From an uncultured Clostridia bacterium (GTDB lineage Bacteria > Bacillota > Clostridia > Christensenellales > Pumilibacteraceae), in contig CAKQVV010000077.1 of NCBI GenBank assembly GCA_934277845.1, positions 1-7,378 of the forward strand: a stretch of 7,378 nucleotides of DNA. The letters run 5' to 3'. Under the pieces are notes generated by a model. The model did no database searches and was not told the DNA's origin. It was given only the letters and a program-made list of their open reading frames with translations. A program made the translations under genes and the position numbers. Below are positions 4,820 to 7,378 of the stretch, in pieces (within the stretch, counting starts at the first letter, position 1; each line of letters begins with the position of its first letter).

Positions 4820-4925
4820 TTAAGTAACAATCGTGCTTTCTATGTTGTCGTCGAAGTAATACGTGGATTTTTTTGCGCCGTCGGCGTGTATAAACAATGC
4901 CGGAAGCGCGACAATTTGCCCGGAA
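4820..4925 (-). pseudogene. Coding-like tail of unknown identity between the operon and its terminator
   Basis: One - strand frame is open from inside the GXGXG gene (in a different frame) to TAA at 4820-4822. After the GXGXG stop it reads GQIVALPALFIHADGAKK followed by STYYFDDNIESTIVT, with balanced, protein-like composition and codons resembling the neighbouring genes. The only usable start is TTG at 4895-4897 (25 codons), and it lacks an RBS. I do not recognise the sequence. It could be the 3' end of a deleted gene, a tiny gene, or chance. It is not a normal extension of the GXGXG protein, whose own end looks complete. Confidence 0.3.
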
Positions 4926-5651
4926 CTAAAGATCGCGGTTGCAGTAGAGGCGTTTGTAAATGTTTGACGTGGACGGGGTGAGAAGTACGAAATTGCCGCC
5001 GGTTATCTCGTCGTAGTCCGCGCCGAAAGCAGAGGCGTAGTCCGCGATAAGCGGCAAAATTTCGGTAATGTCGGCATGCTCGTTTACGTCGGTTTGCGGC
5101 GGAAGCGCGTCGGGTGCTTTGTCCGTGCGGATAAAGATTTTACCGCCGTACTGACCGGTGGCGCAACAGGCACCCACGGGACAGGCGTCGGCAGTATCCA
5201 GCCCCAGCACGACGATCACGCCGCCCGCCTGATATTCGCCGAGAAAATCGCCCGCCTTGCCGCCGATAACGATAGCGGGAATCTGGTCGCCGTACTCTTT
5301 CATGTGAATACCCGTCCGGAAACCGGCGTCGTCTTTGATAAGGATTTCGCCGCCGCGCATGGCATAACCGACGGTATCGCCCGCGCGTCCGTAAACGGTG
5401 ATTTTGCCGGCGTTCATGGTGTCGCCCACGGCGTCCTGTGCGTTGCCGCGAACGGTTATGTCCGCGCCGCCGAGGTAAGCGCCGAGCGCGTTGCCGGGCG
5501 TGCCGGTTATCGTGATTTCTTTGTCGTTAAGTCCGCAGCCGATATAGCGTTGTCCGAGTGCGCCGTCGATCGTGATTTCGCGGTCGGGACAAGCCTTGAC
5601 AAGTCGGTTGAGTTCGTCGAACGGCACGTTTTTGCAGTTGATAACGGTCAT
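4926..5651 (-). CDS. Glutamate synthase GXGXG domain protein (GltB domain 3, split form)
   Basis: A 241-aa protein equivalent to the C-terminal beta-helix domain of the large glutamate synthase subunit, which in the fused enzyme packs against the FMN domain and is structural rather than catalytic. The repeated G-x-G-x-G strands of the helix are clear: GALGQRYIGCGL (30-41), GTPGNALGAYLGGADITVRG (50-69), GNAQDAVGDTMNAGKITVYG (69-88), GDTVGYAMRGG (91-101), GDFLGEYQAGG (134-144) and GQYGGKIFIR (166-175). The C-terminus (NIYKRLY) matches the usual end of stand-alone homologues, so it looks complete. The ATG start has GAGG (5657-5660) five bases upstream. It begins 12 bp after the stop codon of the FMN-domain gene and is the last clear gene of the operon. 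Confidence 0.93.
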   Translation of the reverse strand: MTVINCKNVPFDELNRLVKACPDREITIDGALGQRYIGCGLNDKEITITGTPGNALGAYLGGADITVRGNAQDAVGDTMNAGKITVYGRAGDTVGYAMRGGEILIKDDAGFRTGIHMKEYGDQIPAIVIGGKAGDFLGEYQAGGVIVVLGLDTADACPVGACCATGQYGGKIFIRTDKAPDALPPQTDVNEHADITEILPLIADYASAFGADYDEITGGNFVLLTPSTSNIYKRLYCNRDL

Positions 5652-5663
5652 AATTACCTCGCT

Positions 5664-7169
5664 TTACTCGCCCGCGTGGCTGACGCCCAGGATTTCGAGT
5701 TCCTTTTCGGTCAGTCCCACGCCGCGCAGCATCAGGCGGTTGCCGCGCAGTGCTTCGATAGAATTGATGCCCATGCCGCCCATCATCTCTTTGATCTCGT
5801 TCGTCCAGGCGGTGACAAGGTTTACAAGCCGCCGCGCACCCTCGTCCGGATCGAGCCGCTTCATCAGTTCGGGATCCTGCGTTGCGATGCCCCAGTTGCA
5901 TTTACCGGTATGGCACGAGCGGCAGAGGTGGCAACCCATAGCCATCAGCGCGGCAGTGCCGATATAGACGGCGTCGGCACCGAGCGCGATCGCTTTCACG
6001 ACGTCCGCGCTCGAACGGATCGAGCCGGAAACCACGACCGAAACTTCGCTCCTGATGCCTTCCTGGCGCAAGCGTTCGTCGACGGCGGCAAGTGCGAGCT
6101 CGACGGGAATACCCGCGTTGTCGCGTATGCGCGTGGGAGCCGCACCCGTACCGCCGCGGAAACCGTCGATGGCGATAATGTCCGCGCCGCTCCTTGCGAT
6201 ACCGCTGGCGATCGCCGCCACGTTGTGTACCGCCGCGATCTTGACGATTATCGGCTTGCGGTAGTCGGTCGCTTCTTTCAGCGAGAAAACGAGTTGACGA
6301 AGATCCTCGATGCTGTAAATATCGTGGTGCGGAGCGGGAGAAATCGCGTCGGATCCCTCGGGAATCATTCGTGTAGCCGCCACGTCCGCGCTTATTTTGC
6401 GCCCCGGCAAGTGTCCGCCGATGCCCGGTTTCGCGCCCTGACCGATCTTGATCTCTATCGCTTCGCCCGCAGTAAGGTACGCTTCGGTCACGCCGAAACG
6501 TCCGCTCGCGACCTGCACGATCGTATGCTCGCCGTAGCGGTAAAAGTCGCGGTGCAGTCCGCCTTCGCCGGTGTTGTAATAAGTCCCCAGTTCTGTTGCC
6601 GCCCGCGCAAGGCTTTCGTGCGCATTCTTCGAGATCGAGCCGTAACTCATCGCCGCGAACATGATCGGCGTTTCGAGTTTAAGGCACGGGTGCTCGTCGA
6701 CGATTATTTCGCCGCTCGCGCCGTAACGCACGTTTTCGTTCTTTTTGCCGAGATAAGTACGCGTTTCCATCGGCTCGCGCAACGGATCGATGGGCGGGTT
6801 GGTGACTTGCGAGGCGTTGACGAGCAGTTTGTCCCAGTAGACGGGGTAGTCCTTGGGCGTACCCATGGACGAGAGCAGCACGCCGCCCGTTTCGGCTTGC
6901 GCGTACACGTCGCGTATAAGGTTGTCCGTGAAGTTCGAGCCGGACTTGAAGCCGACTCCGCTTTTTACTATTTTGATCGCGCGGACGGGGCAAACGGCGG
7001 CGCAGCGATGGCAAACCGCGCACTTGCTTTCGTCCGCGAGCATAATGTTATGTTTTTCGTCGAACGTGTGCACGCCGAACGCGCATTGCCGCTCGCACAG
7101 CCGGCAACGCACGCACCTTAGGTCGTTTCTCACGATTTCGTATTCGGGCTGAAAATAATCGATTTTCAT
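5664..7169 (-). CDS. gltB: Glutamate synthase, ferredoxin plus FMN-binding synthase domain (GltB domain 2, split form)
   Basis: A 501-aa protein that forms glutamate from 2-oxoglutarate and ammonia, using ammonia released from glutamine by the partner amidotransferase. The N-terminus is a two-cluster ferredoxin domain: Cys 19, 22, 25, 29 and Cys 50, 53, 56, 60, the latter ending in CP. The (beta/alpha)8 FMN domain follows, with MSYGSIS (174-180), NTGEGG (199-204), KIGQGAKPGIGGHLPG (241-256), SPAPHHDIYSIEDL (277-290), DGFRGGTGAAP (335-345) and the phosphate-binding segment SGSIRSS...ALGADAVYIGTA. Cys 413, 419 and 424 (C-x5-C-x4-C) are the [3Fe-4S] ligands of glutamate synthases. The frame is open 30 codons further upstream, but ATG 7167-7169 is chosen: it has a perfect GGAGG seven bases before it, the protein then starts like its relatives, and it overlaps the preceding stop as ATGA. 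The added ferredoxin domain suggests electrons arrive through Fe-S clusters from a partner outside this window. Confidence 0.95.
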   Translation of the reverse strand: MKIDYFQPEYEIVRNDLRCVRCRLCERQCAFGVHTFDEKHNIMLADESKCAVCHRCAAVCPVRAIKIVKSGVGFKSGSNFTDNLIRDVYAQAETGGVLLSSMGTPKDYPVYWDKLLVNASQVTNPPIDPLREPMETRTYLGKKNENVRYGASGEIIVDEHPCLKLETPIMFAAMSYGSISKNAHESLARAATELGTYYNTGEGGLHRDFYRYGEHTIVQVASGRFGVTEAYLTAGEAIEIKIGQGAKPGIGGHLPGRKISADVAATRMIPEGSDAISPAPHHDIYSIEDLRQLVFSLKEATDYRKPIIVKIAAVHNVAAIASGIARSGADIIAIDGFRGGTGAAPTRIRDNAGIPVELALAAVDERLRQEGIRSEVSVVVSGSIRSSADVVKAIALGADAVYIGTAALMAMGCHLCRSCHTGKCNWGIATQDPELMKRLDPDEGARRLVNLVTAWTNEIKEMMGGMGINSIEALRGNRLMLRGVGLTEKELEILGVSHAGE

Positions 7170-7378
7170 TTTTGCGCCTCCGATTCGGCGAAAACCGGCT
7201 CGCCGCCGCGCGGAGTCCATATCCTGTCGGGGTGCGGACAGATCGCGCGTATCGCACATTCTTCGCTCGCGACCAGCAGGGCGTCGTCCTTTTCCGCCGC
7301 CACCATGCTGCGCAGTTTCAGTCTGTCGTTGAGCGCCATCATGCCGCCCTCATAGCCTAAAATTATGCTGAACGGGCC
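7166..7378 (-). CDS. Glutamate synthase glutamine amidotransferase domain (GltB domain 1, split form), C-terminal part
   Basis: The last 70 codons of a gene that continues beyond the right edge. The sequence GPFSIILGYEGGMMALNDR (1-19), then KLRSMVAAEKDD, LLVASEECAIRAI and WTPRGGEPV matches the C-terminal part of class II (Ntn-type) glutamine amidotransferase domains of glutamate synthase: the 'ALNDR.KLRP...ASEE.AIR' region that closes the active site. The catalytic N-terminal Cys is outside the window. This domain hydrolyses glutamine and supplies ammonia to the FMN-domain partner. Its TGA stop (7166-7168) overlaps the ATG of the FMN-domain gene by 4 bp, so translation is probably coupled. 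Confidence 0.93.
   Translation of the reverse strand, partial: GPFSIILGYEGGMMALNDRLKLRSMVAAEKDDALLVASEECAIRAICPHPDRIWTPRGGEPVFAESEAQK
7177..7181 (-). promoter_or_regulatory. Ribosome binding site that fixes the start of the FMN-domain gene
   Basis: GGAGG on the - strand, seven bases before ATG 7167-7169. It lies inside the coding region of the upstream amidotransferase gene and argues against the longer alternative start at 7257-7259. Confidence 0.85.

Noticed and set aside
5076..7121. 681-codon open frame on the + strand antisense to the glutamate synthase genes
   Set aside because: It is a shadow of the G/C-rich - strand genes: composition rich in His, Arg, Asp, Ala and Val as expected from antisense codons, with no family motif and no RBS. 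The - strand proteins have complete, exact family motifs.

Overview
The window looks like bacterial chromosome close to a replication origin, most likely from a Clostridia-like member of the Bacillota (Firmicutes). The evidence is a Spo0J-type chromosomal ParB, two perfect copies of the canonical parS site, Firmicutes-style TTGACA/TATAAT promoters, AGGAGG-type ribosome binding sites, and a glutamate synthase split into separate domain genes. The species cannot be named from this sequence.

Left part (1-1530, + strand): the 3' portion of parB, whose start is probably upstream of the window, then a clean intrinsic terminator. Its T-rich tail runs directly into the first parS site, and a second follows 46 bp on. 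About 300 bp further are three perfect 9-mer DnaA boxes within 58 bp. No gene is visible between 892 and 1532. Together this is a centromere-like/origin-like block: ParB loads on the parS sites next to its own gene, and DnaA could bind the box cluster.

Middle part (1533-3932): a small SdpI-family membrane protein on the - strand, with its own terminator and a promoter containing a perfect 10+10 inverted repeat (candidate operator). A 0.7 kb gap without convincing genes follows. It carries a second strong - strand promoter (TTGACA-17-TATGAT) and a near-consensus + strand promoter so close to the next gene that its mRNA would be leaderless or nearly so. That gene encodes a membrane anion transporter of the ArsB/CitMHS/SLC13 type. 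Just behind it is a 38-codon remnant of an InlB B-repeat surface protein.

Repeat-rich gap (3933-4819): a strong + strand promoter and a terminator about 130 bp apart, with no good gene between them (candidate small RNA). Then come two diverged copies of a ~150 bp direct repeat, three copies of a shorter hairpin-forming repeat, and the terminator of the glutamate synthase operon.

Right part (4926-7378, - strand): an operon encoding glutamate synthase as separate polypeptides, transcribed from the right edge leftwards: the class II glutamine amidotransferase domain (only its C-terminus is here), the ferredoxin-FMN synthase domain (501 aa), and the GXGXG beta-helix domain (241 aa). The first two overlap by 4 bp (ATGA); the last two are 12 bp apart. 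No NAD(P)H-oxidising small subunit is present in the window. A coding-like stretch of unknown origin lies between the last gene and the terminator.

I do not see a clearly new multi-gene system. The most informative signals are the parS/DnaA-box block, the candidate small RNA, the operator-like repeat, the promoter lacking a gene, and the remnant genes.
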